Made by a program: the position numbers and the translations under genes
NCBI RefSeq assembly: GCF_029203285.1
Contig: NZ_CP115669.1
Span: 3,782,001-3,846,000 of the forward strand
Length of the DNA: 64,000 nucleotides
Source of the DNA: Pseudomonas sp. PSE14
Lineage (GTDB): Bacteria > Pseudomonadota > Gammaproteobacteria > Pseudomonadales > Pseudomonadaceae
Direction: 5' to 3'
Part shown: piece after piece, positions 35,831-44,017 of the stretch
Position numbering within the stretch: the first letter of the stretch is position 1
How the letters are laid out: every line of letters starts with the position of its first letter
The notes under the pieces: model-generated
Databases searched by the model: none
What the model was told of the DNA's origin: nothing
What the model saw: only the letters and a program-made list of their open reading frames with translations

Positions 35831-35876
35831 TTGATCACTTTTTGATCAATAACAGACTAAGGATCGAATTGATCAA
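35831..35876. repeat. Three TTGATCA palindrome copies
   Basis: TTGATCA at 35831-35837, TTGATCAA at 35842-35849 and TTGATCAA at 35869-35876, in the 400-bp gap before the DUF4145-like gene. Possible operator sites; nothing else was seen in 35696-36002. Confidence 0.4.
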
Positions 35877-36002
35877 ATAATAACCAAGCGCTCCCCTTGC
35901 AAACACTGGCCTTGCCCTAAACAATGCAGCAAACGGCCAGCACCAAACATGAGCTAAGTCAGCGCTTCTCGGTCTGTTAATCACCTGTTAGGGAGTGACT
36001 AA

Positions 36003-36647
36003 ATGATTCTCTTAGCGACATCTTTTCAAGTAGATCGAGTGCCAACGACATGCCCTTGGTGTCAGCACGCAATACATCCTGAATTTAAGTCATATGTTCT
36101 ATTGAAGAACGGGCTTGGTAAAACTGCCAATGTATTTTTCCAATGCGTTGCGGCTGATTGCCTGAAGGGATTCATTGGCGAATATTACCAAAACACTAAT
36201 TATTACTGCTTGACTCAGGTATTCCCGCAGCTTCCAGTTCGCCCACACGTAGATGAAGAGGTTGCTGAAATCTCAAACGGGTTTGTTCAGATATACCAGC
36301 AAGCAGGCATAGCGGACTCGACAGGTCTCGATCAAATTTGCGGTGTAGGCTACAGAAAGGCACTTGAGTTTCTCATCAAAGATTATTGCTGCCACAAACA
36401 ACCAGATAGAGAAGAGGAAATCAAAAACGCCACACTCTCACAGGTTATCAATAATTATGTTGATAATGGCAACATCAAAGCCTGTGCTGTTAGGGCCGTA
36501 TGGCTTGGCAATGATGAAACCCACTACGTCAGGAAGTGGGAAGACAAAGATATCAATGATTTGAAGATGCTTATAAATCTGACATGTGCTTGGATTAAGA
36601 CTGAGGCCTTAACGGAGAAGTACATGAAAGAGATGGAAAAGAGCTGA
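36003..36647 (+). CDS. DUF4145-like protein with N-terminal zinc motif
   Basis: A 214-residue soluble protein. CPWC near residue 18 and a second Cys pair (CVAADC) near residues 47-53 can bind zinc. The helical C-terminal part (GVGYRKALEFLIKDY) looks like DUF4145. Such proteins are frequent in prophages and defence regions, but the activity is unknown. First of three same-strand genes with short gaps. Confidence 0.65.
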   Translation: MILLATSFQVDRVPTTCPWCQHAIHPEFKSYVLLKNGLGKTANVFFQCVAADCLKGFIGEYYQNTNYYCLTQVFPQLPVRPHVDEEVAEISNGFVQIYQQAGIADSTGLDQICGVGYRKALEFLIKDYCCHKQPDREEEIKNATLSQVINNYVDNGNIKACAVRAVWLGNDETHYVRKWEDKDINDLKMLINLTCAWIKTEALTEKYMKEMEKS

Positions 36648-36665
36648 TTAAGGAGAATGTCCCTT

Positions 36666-37238
36666 ATGGAGTTCTTGCAAGCGTATGGGAAAGAAATAAT
36701 CGCGGCAATATTGACTCTTGCGGCGCCGTTCATATCGCGCTGGCTTACGCCAAGCACTAAGCTTCAATACTACACGATGCATGAATATACGTATCTGATT
36801 CCCCAGCCATTACTAGATGAGCATGGAGAAGTGGTGCAGCAAACTCAAATGGCTCATGCTAAGACCATTGTAGTTAAAAACATAGGAAGCCAAGCTGCGA
36901 AAAACTTAGAAGTGGTATTCAATTGGAAGCCAATGTTCTTGAATACTTGGCCATCAAGAAAATACAGCATTCACGATTCTCCTGATGGCAGGCACTCTAT
37001 TATTTATGAAAGTCTGGCGCCAAAAGACCTAGTAGGGTTTGAATTGCTAGCTGTAAATGTCCCGCTCCCCGGTGTTCTTTCCATTCGATGCGAGCAGGTC
37101 GCTGCGAAGGAGATACTTATTCAACACATTCAAAGATATGGGCAATGGACCAATTGGGCGATTTTAGCGCTAATGACATTTGGTGGCTTTACAATTGTCT
37201 ACTTAATCCTGTGGGCGCTCCAAAAGCTGTTTCTTTAA
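36666..37238 (+). CDS. Membrane protein of the element, 190 aa, two spans
   Basis: An N-terminal hydrophobic stretch (GKEIIAAILTLAAPFI) and a C-terminal helix (WAILALMTFGGFTIVYLILWAL) frame a soluble beta-rich middle. The ATG at 36666 gives a ten-base spacing to AAGGAG; an ATG at 36657 would abut it. Nineteen bases after the DUF4145-like gene. Family not recognised. Confidence 0.7.
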   Translation: MEFLQAYGKEIIAAILTLAAPFISRWLTPSTKLQYYTMHEYTYLIPQPLLDEHGEVVQQTQMAHAKTIVVKNIGSQAAKNLEVVFNWKPMFLNTWPSRKYSIHDSPDGRHSIIYESLAPKDLVGFELLAVNVPLPGVLSIRCEQVAAKEILIQHIQRYGQWTNWAILALMTFGGFTIVYLILWALQKLFL

Positions 37239-37276
37239 AAGCCAGCCTTAAAGCTCTCTAGGATACGAGGCGATAA

Positions 37277-37999
37277 ATGAAAGCTCACCACTCCGGCAAA
37301 ATTAGAGATAAGTCAACGATGGTGGCAGCTAGTGTTGCCTTTCTCATAAGCACTGGGTGCGTCGTTGTCTGGCTCTATTATTTCCACTCTACTGAAATTA
37401 GTCGTGATCCGAATGCTTGGGGCGTGTTTGCAACATACTTTAGCGGAATCTTGACTCCAATATTGACATTTGGAAGTGTTCTTTGGGCAGTTAAATCACT
37501 TAAGGCTCAGATTCAGTCCAGTCAGCAAGATAGAGAAATAGCAGAAGACGAAGTAAGGTTTCGACATGCTGTTGAATGTCTGGAAAGGGGGTTCAACTCC
37601 ATAAAAACTGTAGTAGGGCCAGATCAAAATCACTTCGTAAGGCTGGAGTGGCTTACGTCGGCACGGTGGCTAGAGGCTGGAGCGGCTACGGCTGAGCTTC
37701 TTGTTACTGATGTGTATAAAGAACTATACGAGAGTCATAAGGAGCTTTGGAAGAATAGTTTCAGAGAGCTAATAAACCCTTCGGCCAATCCTGTGCTAAA
37801 TCAGCCGAGCATATATGGGCAGGTAGGTCTAGGAAGACATTCTATTTTAGGTTTAGAGCCTCACTCGGTGTATGTGGTCTTTGCATTCATGACTTGGAAT
37901 CGAGATGATGAGATTGATGAGGTTGAAATAAATATTGATGACATCTCTCCGGCGTATATAGGCCCGAGACTCTATTTGCAAGGGTTTTCCAGGGATTAG
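37277..37999 (+). CDS. Two-span membrane protein, phage-abortive-infection-like
   Basis: A 240-residue protein with two adjacent N-terminal helices (MVAASVAFLISTGCVVVWLYYF and FATYFSGILTPILTFGSVLWAV) and a coiled stretch (KAQIQSSQQDREIAEDEV), then a soluble C-terminal domain. The pattern WG-F--YFSGILTPILTF recalls the conserved membrane hairpin of putative phage abortive infection proteins. Its stop overlaps the stop of the convergent 66-codon gene by 4 bp. Anti-phage role inferred. Confidence 0.6.
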   Translation: MKAHHSGKIRDKSTMVAASVAFLISTGCVVVWLYYFHSTEISRDPNAWGVFATYFSGILTPILTFGSVLWAVKSLKAQIQSSQQDREIAEDEVRFRHAVECLERGFNSIKTVVGPDQNHFVRLEWLTSARWLEAGAATAELLVTDVYKELYESHKELWKNSFRELINPSANPVLNQPSIYGQVGLGRHSILGLEPHSVYVVFAFMTWNRDDEIDEVEINIDDISPAYIGPRLYLQGFSRD

Positions 38000-38196
38000 C
38001 CTGCTGCCAGAGGAATAAGGCTGTATCGCACTAACAACCACTCTTCACACATCTCCTGTGTAAAGCCATGAACTAACCTTGATAGTAGCTCTGCGACAAT
38101 CCAAGGCATCGACCATAGGACTGATTCCCCATAACGTTCATGAATGTATTGCCTTGCGGCCTCATTCATATCTTGGGCCTCTAATATATGCTCCAT
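37996..38196 (-). CDS. Small protein, 66 aa
   Basis: Preceded by AGAGGATTTAATTT-ATG. Acidic, Trp-rich and helical, with no cysteine pair and no clear membrane span. Unknown function; downstream of the HNH-like gene on the same strand. Confidence 0.55.
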   Translation of the reverse strand: MEHILEAQDMNEAARQYIHERYGESVLWSMPWIVAELLSRLVHGFTQEMCEEWLLVRYSLIPLAAG

Positions 38197-38215
38197 AAAT
38201 TAAATCCTCTATTGG

Positions 38216-38248
38216 TCGGGCGTAGGCGATTGCCTTACTAACGCCCGA
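38216..38248 (-). other. Inverted repeat upstream of the 66-aa gene
   Basis: TCGGGCGT and ACGCCCGA form an 8-bp stem with a nested GGC/GCC pair in the 17-nt loop, 20 bp upstream of the 66-codon ORF. Terminator or regulator site between the HNH-like gene and the 66-aa gene; no T-tract is obvious. Nothing else seen in 38250-38477. Confidence 0.4.
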
Positions 38249-38477
38249 TTGTTGCAAATAGTAACACCGTCATCAGACGGCAGATGAATACCAACACTGT
38301 TGGCAATATGTGTTGTTAGTGGAAACGGGGAATCGTGAGTAACGACCCCGAATCACTAACTTATTGATACGCCCGCTAGCGGGTTGATGATTGTACAAGC
38401 AGTGTAAAACGCTGGAAGCCTCTATATTACTGGCTTGTAGACTATTTACTCCAGCATAGCTGTAGCAGCGATATACA

Positions 38478-39623
38478 TCAGAAAGGACATTCTTCAGGAT
38501 CGAATGCGAATGTCTTTACTGGTAGTGGAATAGTATTAGCACCAACAACAGGGAGCGGAATGAAACTTTCAACCACTCTCGATTGTGCCTCTTCTTCCAT
38601 AACCTTACGTTGCAAGGCGTCCAACTCAACAGACAATGCAGCAAGGGGAGTTTGCCAATTATCACTGCCGTGGAATGCATCGAAGGCAAGCTTAGAGAAA
38701 CTATCACGGAAGTATTCCAGTTCTTCAGAAAGGTCATGATTGTTATATGACCACATGGTTTGCATCACATGACCATCAAGCCAATCAAGTTTGTTAGAGA
38801 ACTCCAAAAACCCCACAAAGCCAAACCTAATTGCTTCGTGGACAGCAACGTACTCTTCACTATAGCCAGAAGTTCTGTATCTGTAATTGCTAACTTGTCG
38901 TTCACGAACATCAGCGTCAATCTCAGCCAATTCTTTATTGCCCATTTCAATCAACTGAGTTTCTGTGTGGTCATCAGAACGGTTCAGGATGAAAGCAATA
39001 TACTTCTCTCGCTGACTTGGTTGAATCTTCTTCTGTTTAATCACACGAAGAACAACCTCTTCACCAATCTTGTTCAAGATGCGTTTAATTGCTTGAGCAC
39101 GAGTGATGTTCGGTGGAATGTTCTTCACTACGTCGGAGCGAGGAATAAATACACCAGCGCTGTTGAAGTGGTTTACACCGTGTTTACGATTAAGGTCAGC
39201 AGATGCAACCACAATATTCTTTGGATGCAGAAGCCCAAGAACATCACCACCATTCACACTAGCAATGTGGCACTTTTCAAATTGACGACTATCGGGATTG
39301 TAACCGTTAGCAGCGTTACAGAATCGGAAGATGTCATAAAGTTCAGAGAGTTCTTTCTCTCCAACACCATTAAGAATCTGATCTGTTCCTGCTCTGATTA
39401 GCTCTAAAATGAGCCAACTAAAGAAAGCTCCACTATAAGCATCAGGCTTACGTTTTAGCGTGGAAACGGTTTTAGTTGGAGCACTACGGGCACGAGTGGA
39501 ACAGTCTTCACTGCAATACTTGCGTGATAGGCCACGCTTCATTGCCCTCATATCTTTACGACAGAATTGGCAATAGCCGGCTTTGATTGTTTTAGGTTGC
39601 TTGCTTGGTTTCAGGCCCGACAC
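38478..39623 (-). CDS. HNH-like nuclease with N-terminal zinc ribbon
   Basis: About 381 residues. The zinc ribbon is CQFCRKD...YCSEDC near the N-terminus. A central CHIASVNGGDVLGLLHPKNI segment followed by LNRKHG fits an HNH/beta-beta-alpha-metal core (CHI, L-HP-N, NR-HG). The GTG at 39623 follows AGGAGG by nine bases; upstream in-frame ATGs at 39632 and 39647 lack spacing. The 45-codon zinc-ribbon ORF overlaps its start in another frame. Confidence 0.68.
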   Translation of the reverse strand: MSGLKPSKQPKTIKAGYCQFCRKDMRAMKRGLSRKYCSEDCSTRARSAPTKTVSTLKRKPDAYSGAFFSWLILELIRAGTDQILNGVGEKELSELYDIFRFCNAANGYNPDSRQFEKCHIASVNGGDVLGLLHPKNIVVASADLNRKHGVNHFNSAGVFIPRSDVVKNIPPNITRAQAIKRILNKIGEEVVLRVIKQKKIQPSQREKYIAFILNRSDDHTETQLIEMGNKELAEIDADVRERQVSNYRYRTSGYSEEYVAVHEAIRFGFVGFLEFSNKLDWLDGHVMQTMWSYNNHDLSEELEYFRDSFSKLAFDAFHGSDNWQTPLAALSVELDALQRKVMEEEAQSRVVESFIPLPVVGANTIPLPVKTFAFDPEECPF

Positions 39624-39729
39624 GGTTGCCATCCTCCTGATAAGCACTTCTGCATTTGCCCGAACAGAACGGGCGATTCTTTGTTGCCATGAATGGCGAG
39701 TTGCAATATTTACAGTTGCAAAACTTCAT
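39592..39729 (-). CDS. Small zinc-ribbon protein, 45 aa
   Basis: ATG after AAAGGAAAAACAGAA. It begins MKFCNCKYCNSPFMA and continues with PFCSGKCRSAY: two Cys-X2-3-Cys pairs, a complete zinc ribbon. It ends 32 bp inside the HNH-like gene in a different frame, so the two are coupled. The same type of peptide appears at 43532-43672. Confidence 0.6.
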   Translation of the reverse strand: MKFCNCKYCNSPFMATKNRPFCSGKCRSAYQEDGNRVGPETKQAT

Positions 39730-39894
39730 TTCTGTTTTTCCTTTGGTAGTTGTTTAAAAGTTGCATTCCACAAATTCAGAATGCACGAAGCCCACCGTGA
39801 CCAGTGACTTCCTTTGAAGTTTGGTCAAGTGAGCGAGTTGGAACTTGCGAAGTAGCGGAAGTTAATGCTACAACTTTAAAAAAGCAAGCATTAT

Positions 39895-40125
39895 TTATTT
39901 TGGCTTTGAAAGATAATCTTGGACAGCAAGGCGACTCTCTCTAATTGCTGTTGCCGTGACAATCTTCTCAATCTGTTCCTGACGTGAGAGATTGTCTTGC
40001 AACATTTGTGAATAGAGATAGATGCCTTGTTCGTTGTACTTTTCTAATTGGTTGAGTTTGTGTTCAATGTGGACGCTGTGAATCAGAATGATGAAGCAAA
40101 GCAGCCCGAAGGCTGCTTGTTTCAT
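39895..40125 (-). CDS. Small membrane-anchored coiled-coil protein, 76 aa
   Basis: An N-terminal helix (AFGLLCFIILIHSVHI) then a polar coiled-coil-like stretch (LNQLEKYNEQGIYLYSQML). The start overlaps the tape-measure gene stop by 4 bp (ATGA). Size and anchor would suit a spanin-like or chaperone role, unproven. Confidence 0.62.
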   Translation of the reverse strand: MKQAAFGLLCFIILIHSVHIEHKLNQLEKYNEQGIYLYSQMLQDNLSRQEQIEKIVTATAIRESRLAVQDYLSKPK

Positions 40126-42194
40126 TTCTTTCCCTCTGCGGCGTTAATCATTGCTCTACGGTAAATAGTCTGCATAGCATCTTCATGGTGCTGTCCAAAG
40201 TCATCTCTGATCTTATCGCCAATCACATTAGCAAGTTCTTCAGGTCCGCTAATGAAGTTAGGGACATTGACCACGACATCACCAAACGTTACAGATGCGT
40301 CAATGTGGTTTTCATTGTTATTGTTGAATGTCTGCTTTAAAGCCTGTATAGCCGCTGCTGGTGCTTGATCTTGATTAGCCATAAGCAATGCCTTCCCTTG
40401 TGGGGAAAACCTGTCAGCGAAGCTTAGAAGAGCCTTACCAAGCTCACCAAAAGCCGGGTTAGCTTCTTGTTGTGGAGCTTCCAAACTAATTGGACGATTG
40501 GCTAGCATCTCGTCGCGTTTGTTGCGTTCCAATGTTGCACCGGGATTCAATCGTGGATTGAGTCTGATACCAGATTGTTTGTTATTGAATCTGTCTGTAT
40601 TAGGTGTGTCCCTACTACCGCTCAAGGCTTCATATAGCTTCACTGTCTGTTTGTTCAACCATGTATCAAAGCCCATCATAGAGCGCTTCAAATCTTCCGT
40701 AGCGACGACAAGTTCTTTCTCAGATTGAATACGTTGTCTAACAGCAGAGTTAATCTCTGTCTCACCGTACAAACGCAGTGTTTGAAGTGTTTTCTCGTTC
40801 TCCAAACGTTGGGATTCGGCTGCAATAGATTGCTTCTGTTTCTCCAAAGCAGGCATGTTGGCTTTTAGGAAGTTTTCCAAACCTTTTTCGAAGTCAGCAG
40901 CAACTACTTTCTTCTTACTAACATCCTCTTTGAATCGTGCAGCCAGCTTACCGGCTGGCAGCTTTAGCTTTACACGGTCGGCGTATGCCTGACGAATGTA
41001 AGGAGCAATCACCGGAGCACTATCGAACAAGTCGTTAACGTCAGCCCCTTCCGGCATTCCCTTAGCTCTAATCTGGTTTAGCTGGTAGTTAGCACGTTCG
41101 GATTGCTGAGCAGTCATGCCAGCAGCGGTAAAGGCTCCTACTTGTGTTTCGAACACCTGCACAGCTTTGGTTAGCGTTGCACCGATGGATGTTTGAGCAA
41201 GAATAAACTTACGGAATTCTTGTGCCGCAGGTAGATCAATGGCACTACCGTATTCTTGTCCAATACGTAGGAACTGATCCTTAATAAACTTGCGGTTATC
41301 GGGATTTTGGCCCCCTGCTTGATCTAATACGTTCTGAAACTGTTCAGCATCACTGGCACGTGTTTGGGATTGTTCCAGACGATCACCAAGACGATTGATG
41401 ACAGCTTGCAGGCTGTATACAGCAGCACCAATGCCAGCAATAGGCCCCAATCCAGAAAGGGCGAAGATGCCCATCCCGTTATTGTTGTTCTGGCGTTCCT
41501 CTTGTCTACGTTCCCACGCTTGCTGACGTTGCAAGGCCCAGCGATGACGTTCTGTACGTTGTTGGTCTACAACATCCTTACGACGTTCAGCAGCAGCACG
41601 CGAAGCCTGACGGGCTTGGAATTCAATTGCCTGACGTTGACCACGTTCACGCAATTGTTGAATCTGATGCTCAATCTTTTGAGCCCCAGTCATTAGATTA
41701 ACTCTACGTTGTTCCAACAACACTGTACGGGCTTGTTGTTGCTTCAACATCTCTGTTAGTCGAAGCTGTTTAATACGTGCTGTTTCAGCAGACATATCAG
41801 CTTTGCGTTGCTGCTTTGCCAACTGGGCAAACAACAATTGTTGATCACGAATCCCAGCAGTGGCAACGTTAGAGGCTTCTTTATTACCTGTGTACGTCAG
41901 CTTCGATTGTTTCAACGTTGCTGCAAACTGAGCACGCTTAACATTAGTGAGTGCGGTTTCAAGCTGTAGTTCACGATTGAGCGAATGACGTTTACGACCA
42001 TCAAGTTTCTCTCTTTGGGCGGCTGCTGCCTTCCCAACTCCATTAAGCTTTGATTCTGCTTTAGCTACTGCATCTTGAAGCGGCTTTAGAGAATTCTGGA
42101 CTCTATCCAATGCTCTCTGAAACTGCTTCAATCCACTGTTATTTACATGCCACTCTAGAGTGCCGTAGAGCTTGGCGATTTGCTCGGTATACAT
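40122..42194 (-). CDS. Tape-measure-like phage tail protein
   Basis: A 690-residue protein. The N-terminus (QIAKLYGTLEWHVNNSGLKQF) and long Gln/Arg/Ala-rich coiled coil (about residues 40-235) match tape measure proteins. A hydrophobic stretch (GMGIFALSGLGPIAGIGAAVYSLQAV, about 238-265) is typical, and residues about 275-410 resemble the tape-measure core domain. It is short for a siphophage tape measure. Upstream small genes are consistent with a tail block, but head and tail-tip genes are absent. Confidence 0.8.
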   Translation of the reverse strand: MYTEQIAKLYGTLEWHVNNSGLKQFQRALDRVQNSLKPLQDAVAKAESKLNGVGKAAAAQREKLDGRKRHSLNRELQLETALTNVKRAQFAATLKQSKLTYTGNKEASNVATAGIRDQQLLFAQLAKQQRKADMSAETARIKQLRLTEMLKQQQARTVLLEQRRVNLMTGAQKIEHQIQQLRERGQRQAIEFQARQASRAAAERRKDVVDQQRTERHRWALQRQQAWERRQEERQNNNNGMGIFALSGLGPIAGIGAAVYSLQAVINRLGDRLEQSQTRASDAEQFQNVLDQAGGQNPDNRKFIKDQFLRIGQEYGSAIDLPAAQEFRKFILAQTSIGATLTKAVQVFETQVGAFTAAGMTAQQSERANYQLNQIRAKGMPEGADVNDLFDSAPVIAPYIRQAYADRVKLKLPAGKLAARFKEDVSKKKVVAADFEKGLENFLKANMPALEKQKQSIAAESQRLENEKTLQTLRLYGETEINSAVRQRIQSEKELVVATEDLKRSMMGFDTWLNKQTVKLYEALSGSRDTPNTDRFNNKQSGIRLNPRLNPGATLERNKRDEMLANRPISLEAPQQEANPAFGELGKALLSFADRFSPQGKALLMANQDQAPAAAIQALKQTFNNNNENHIDASVTFGDVVVNVPNFISGPEELANVIGDKIRDDFGQHHEDAMQTIYRRAMINAAEGKK

Positions 42195-42529
42195 TAACTC
42201 ACCTCAATAGTCTTTCTGCTTCTATTAGCACTATGTTTACCTTGTACAGCTCCAAGGGGGATAACATTCTTCATCACTTTAATAATATCCCTTTGAAGTC
42301 GGGCAACTACGGTGGCGCCTCTTTCTTCAAGTTTGGAAATGCTCAATCGTAGAATAATGTCACGACTGGCTTTGAGTGATACAAAAGTGCTTCCATCTTG
42401 CGACTTGATCCATTTGTATTCAGGATTGCCAAGATTGTTATAACGTAGATAGTCACGCAAGTGATGAAGTGCTTTGCATACATCAACACCAGCAGGCATT
42501 TGCAAACATGCTCTGTATGCGTCCATCAT
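42194..42529 (-). CDS. Protein upstream of the tape measure, 111 aa
   Basis: Ends in the base where the tape-measure ATG begins and starts in an ATGATG that overlaps the TGA of the 58-codon gene. Basic, mixed alpha/beta (ASRDIILRLSISKLEERGATVVARLQ); no family recognised. Position fits a tail completion or chaperone protein. Confidence 0.7.
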   Translation of the reverse strand: MMDAYRACLQMPAGVDVCKALHHLRDYLRYNNLGNPEYKWIKSQDGSTFVSLKASRDIILRLSISKLEERGATVVARLQRDIIKVMKNVIPLGAVQGKHSANRSRKTIEVS

Positions 42530-42702
42530 TGTTTCCCTGCTGCTGCTTTATAAATCACATACAACTCTTCCAAGCTTGCTAATGGGAGATTGTCTACATC
42601 GATCCCCGGTAGCCAAGCTTTCAAAGCTTTCTCCATTTCTTGCTCTTTCTGAAGCTGCACAGGATTGTGTGCTTTCAGGATGATTTTACGTGTTGCGTCC
42701 AC
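42526..42702 (-). CDS. Small protein in the tail block, 58 aa
   Basis: GTG eight bases after GGAG. MDATRKIILKAHNPVQ to EELYVIYKAAAGKQ, then TGA overlapping the ATG of the next gene. Its place directly before a tape-measure gene recalls the small tail-assembly chaperone of lambda-like phages; no frameshift signal was seen. Confidence 0.6.
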   Translation of the reverse strand: MDATRKIILKAHNPVQLQKEQEMEKALKAWLPGIDVDNLPLASLEELYVIYKAAAGKQ

Positions 42703-42707
42703 TGTAT

Positions 42708-43205
42708 TTACTCCGAACGTTCTGCTTTGTATTTATCGTCAAATGCAGCCAAATACGCTTCTTCGGCTGCTAGTTCCGCTGCTAGCTTCTCAGCACGGTA
42801 TTGCATCAAGGCTTCTTCACGAAGACGCTGATAATTAGCCTGTTCGGCTTCAGCTAGTTCCTTTGTGTATTCATCAAGAACTTTCGCATAAATCTTCTTC
42901 AGCTCACGCTCTTGGGTCTTCAGAGGTTTGCGGAATGTGCAATTGAATTCCGGCCAGATTCCGGCAAGGATGTTTCCAGCGATGAATACACCGCTACCAT
43001 CTACAAATGTGTAGCCTGCTTCAGTCCATGCTTGAAGTTCGCTAAGAAGGTTTGCGATGGCGTCGTTTTCAACACTCACGCGAACTAGAGCCCCGCCATT
43101 AAGGCTAAGTGCAGCAATGCTGTTTTCATATTCTTCTTTAGCGACCTCACAGCGGAAGTCGTATTCATCTTTATTATATTGAAATGGCTTTGCGGTTAAT
43201 GTCAT
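42708..43205 (-). CDS. Coiled-coil protein in the tail block, 165 aa
   Basis: ATG at 43205 after AAAGGAAAAC; the frame extends to 43502 but only through the adjacent gene. An N-terminal beta part (FQYNKDEYDFRCEVAKEEYE) and a long Glu/Ala/Lys helix at the C-terminus (EYTKELAEAEQANYQRLREE). Five bases separate its stop from the 58-codon gene start. Unknown family. Confidence 0.68.
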   Translation of the reverse strand: MTLTAKPFQYNKDEYDFRCEVAKEEYENSIAALSLNGGALVRVSVENDAIANLLSELQAWTEAGYTFVDGSGVFIAGNILAGIWPEFNCTFRKPLKTQERELKKIYAKVLDEYTKELAEAEQANYQRLREEALMQYRAEKLAAELAAEEAYLAAFDDKYKAERSE

Positions 43206-43218
43206 ATTTAGTTTTCCT

Positions 43219-43539
43219 TTATTTAACAAGAGATAGTCGAGTTGGTTGTTTCTTTGGTGGAAGTGGCAATAGATTTCTTGGCACAGCATATTCAGGATGT
43301 CTGATTTGAATGTCACGGAAGATGAACACTGTTCGTGCGTTAACACGTTCCCATGCAAGAGGGAAGACAGTTCCATCAATAGTGGTTGATGTTGGCAAAC
43401 CAGATGCACAATTAGGGGGAATGGCAACTGAATAAACAAAGCCATTAAGTGTTGACGTATAAGCGAGGTATACGGCGTTCCCTTGAGTCGTAAGCCAAGC
43501 ATCCAGACTGGCGAAACTTACGGGTTCATTTCTAATCAT
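43219..43539 (-). CDS. Small protein in the tail block, 106 aa
   Basis: Mostly beta (SFASLDAWLTTQGNAVYLAYT), ends in a basic PPKKQPTRLSLVK. Overlaps the zinc-ribbon gene by 8 bp. Possible minor virion protein, by position only. Confidence 0.65.
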   Translation of the reverse strand: MIRNEPVSFASLDAWLTTQGNAVYLAYTSTLNGFVYSVAIPPNCASGLPTSTTIDGTVFPLAWERVNARTVFIFRDIQIRHPEYAVPRNLLPLPPKKQPTRLSLVK

Positions 43540-43672
43540 TATCTGTCTCTTGTCGTAGTTGTCGCTTTAGACGGCGGTGATGAATTAATCTGCAAGCAGA
43601 GCTACAGAACTTTTTAGGTTTGTTATTGCTGCGTGTGGTTTTCCCACAGCAAAGGCATACACCTTCACGCAT
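43532..43672 (-). CDS. Small zinc-ribbon protein, 46 aa
   Basis: AGGAG ten bases before ATG. MREGVCLCCGKTTRSN is followed by KKFCSSACRLIHHRRLKR: CXXC and CSSAC pairs form a zinc ribbon with a basic tail, probably nucleic-acid binding. First gene of the leftward tail block; a terminator lies between it and the upstream promoter. Confidence 0.7.
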   Translation of the reverse strand: MREGVCLCCGKTTRSNNKPKKFCSSACRLIHHRRLKRQLRQETDND

Positions 43673-43725
43673 AAGAAAGAATCTCCTATGTGAATTAATT
43701 GAAACGTTATTAATGACGAACAACA

Positions 43726-43752
43726 AAAACCCCCTGTTCGGGGGCCTTTGAC
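43726..43752 (-). terminator. Rho-independent terminator ahead of the tail block
   Basis: On the minus strand GCCCCC-GAACA-GGGGGT is followed by TTTTGTT. It ends the candidate RNA that starts near 43983, and would also block host read-through from the right. Confidence 0.75.
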
Positions 43753-43983
43753 TTCGTAGTATGAGAATTAAGCTAGCCGGTTTTATCGCAGACGCCGGCT
43801 TCGTATCTAAAGGATGAACTTTTCTGCTATCAGTTCCAGCCACATTACTGATGGAATGTGTAGGAGGATGGATAACCCTTGGCTTAATGACGTAATGAAG
43901 GGATTACGTTTGATATGAAGGAGTGTTCAGAAGAGGTATTGCAGGAGAGGAATGAAGCGCAACTCAGGAAGAACTACCAATCT
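43726..43983 (-). ncRNA. Candidate non-coding or leader RNA, about 260 nt
   Basis: Bounded by a consensus promoter (43990-44017) and a terminator (43726-43752), with no ORF longer than 12 codons starting with ATG in the transcribed strand. Contains AGCCGG...CCGGCT, a second hairpin of 6-bp arms around 14 nt. Could be a small RNA, or an attenuated leader for the leftward genes. Confidence 0.45.
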
Positions 43984-43989
43984 AATAAT

Positions 43990-44017
43990 ATTATACACCA
44001 TTATTACCAAAAGTCAA
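43990..44017 (-). promoter_or_regulatory. Sigma-70 consensus promoter in the element
   Basis: On the minus strand TTGACT (44012-44017) and TATAAT (43990-43995) are separated by 16 bp: near-perfect -35 and -10 boxes in AT-rich DNA. It reads leftward into the terminator at 43726. Confidence 0.7.

Noticed and set aside
36003-37999. Toxin-antitoxin pair
   Set aside because: No gene shows a toxin fold or an antitoxin-like small partner; the membrane-protein pattern fits abortive-infection-like proteins better.
38478-39647. Group I intron homing-nuclease interpretation of the HNH-like gene
   Set aside because: No interrupted host gene or intron structure surrounds it; it is an independent gene in the element.
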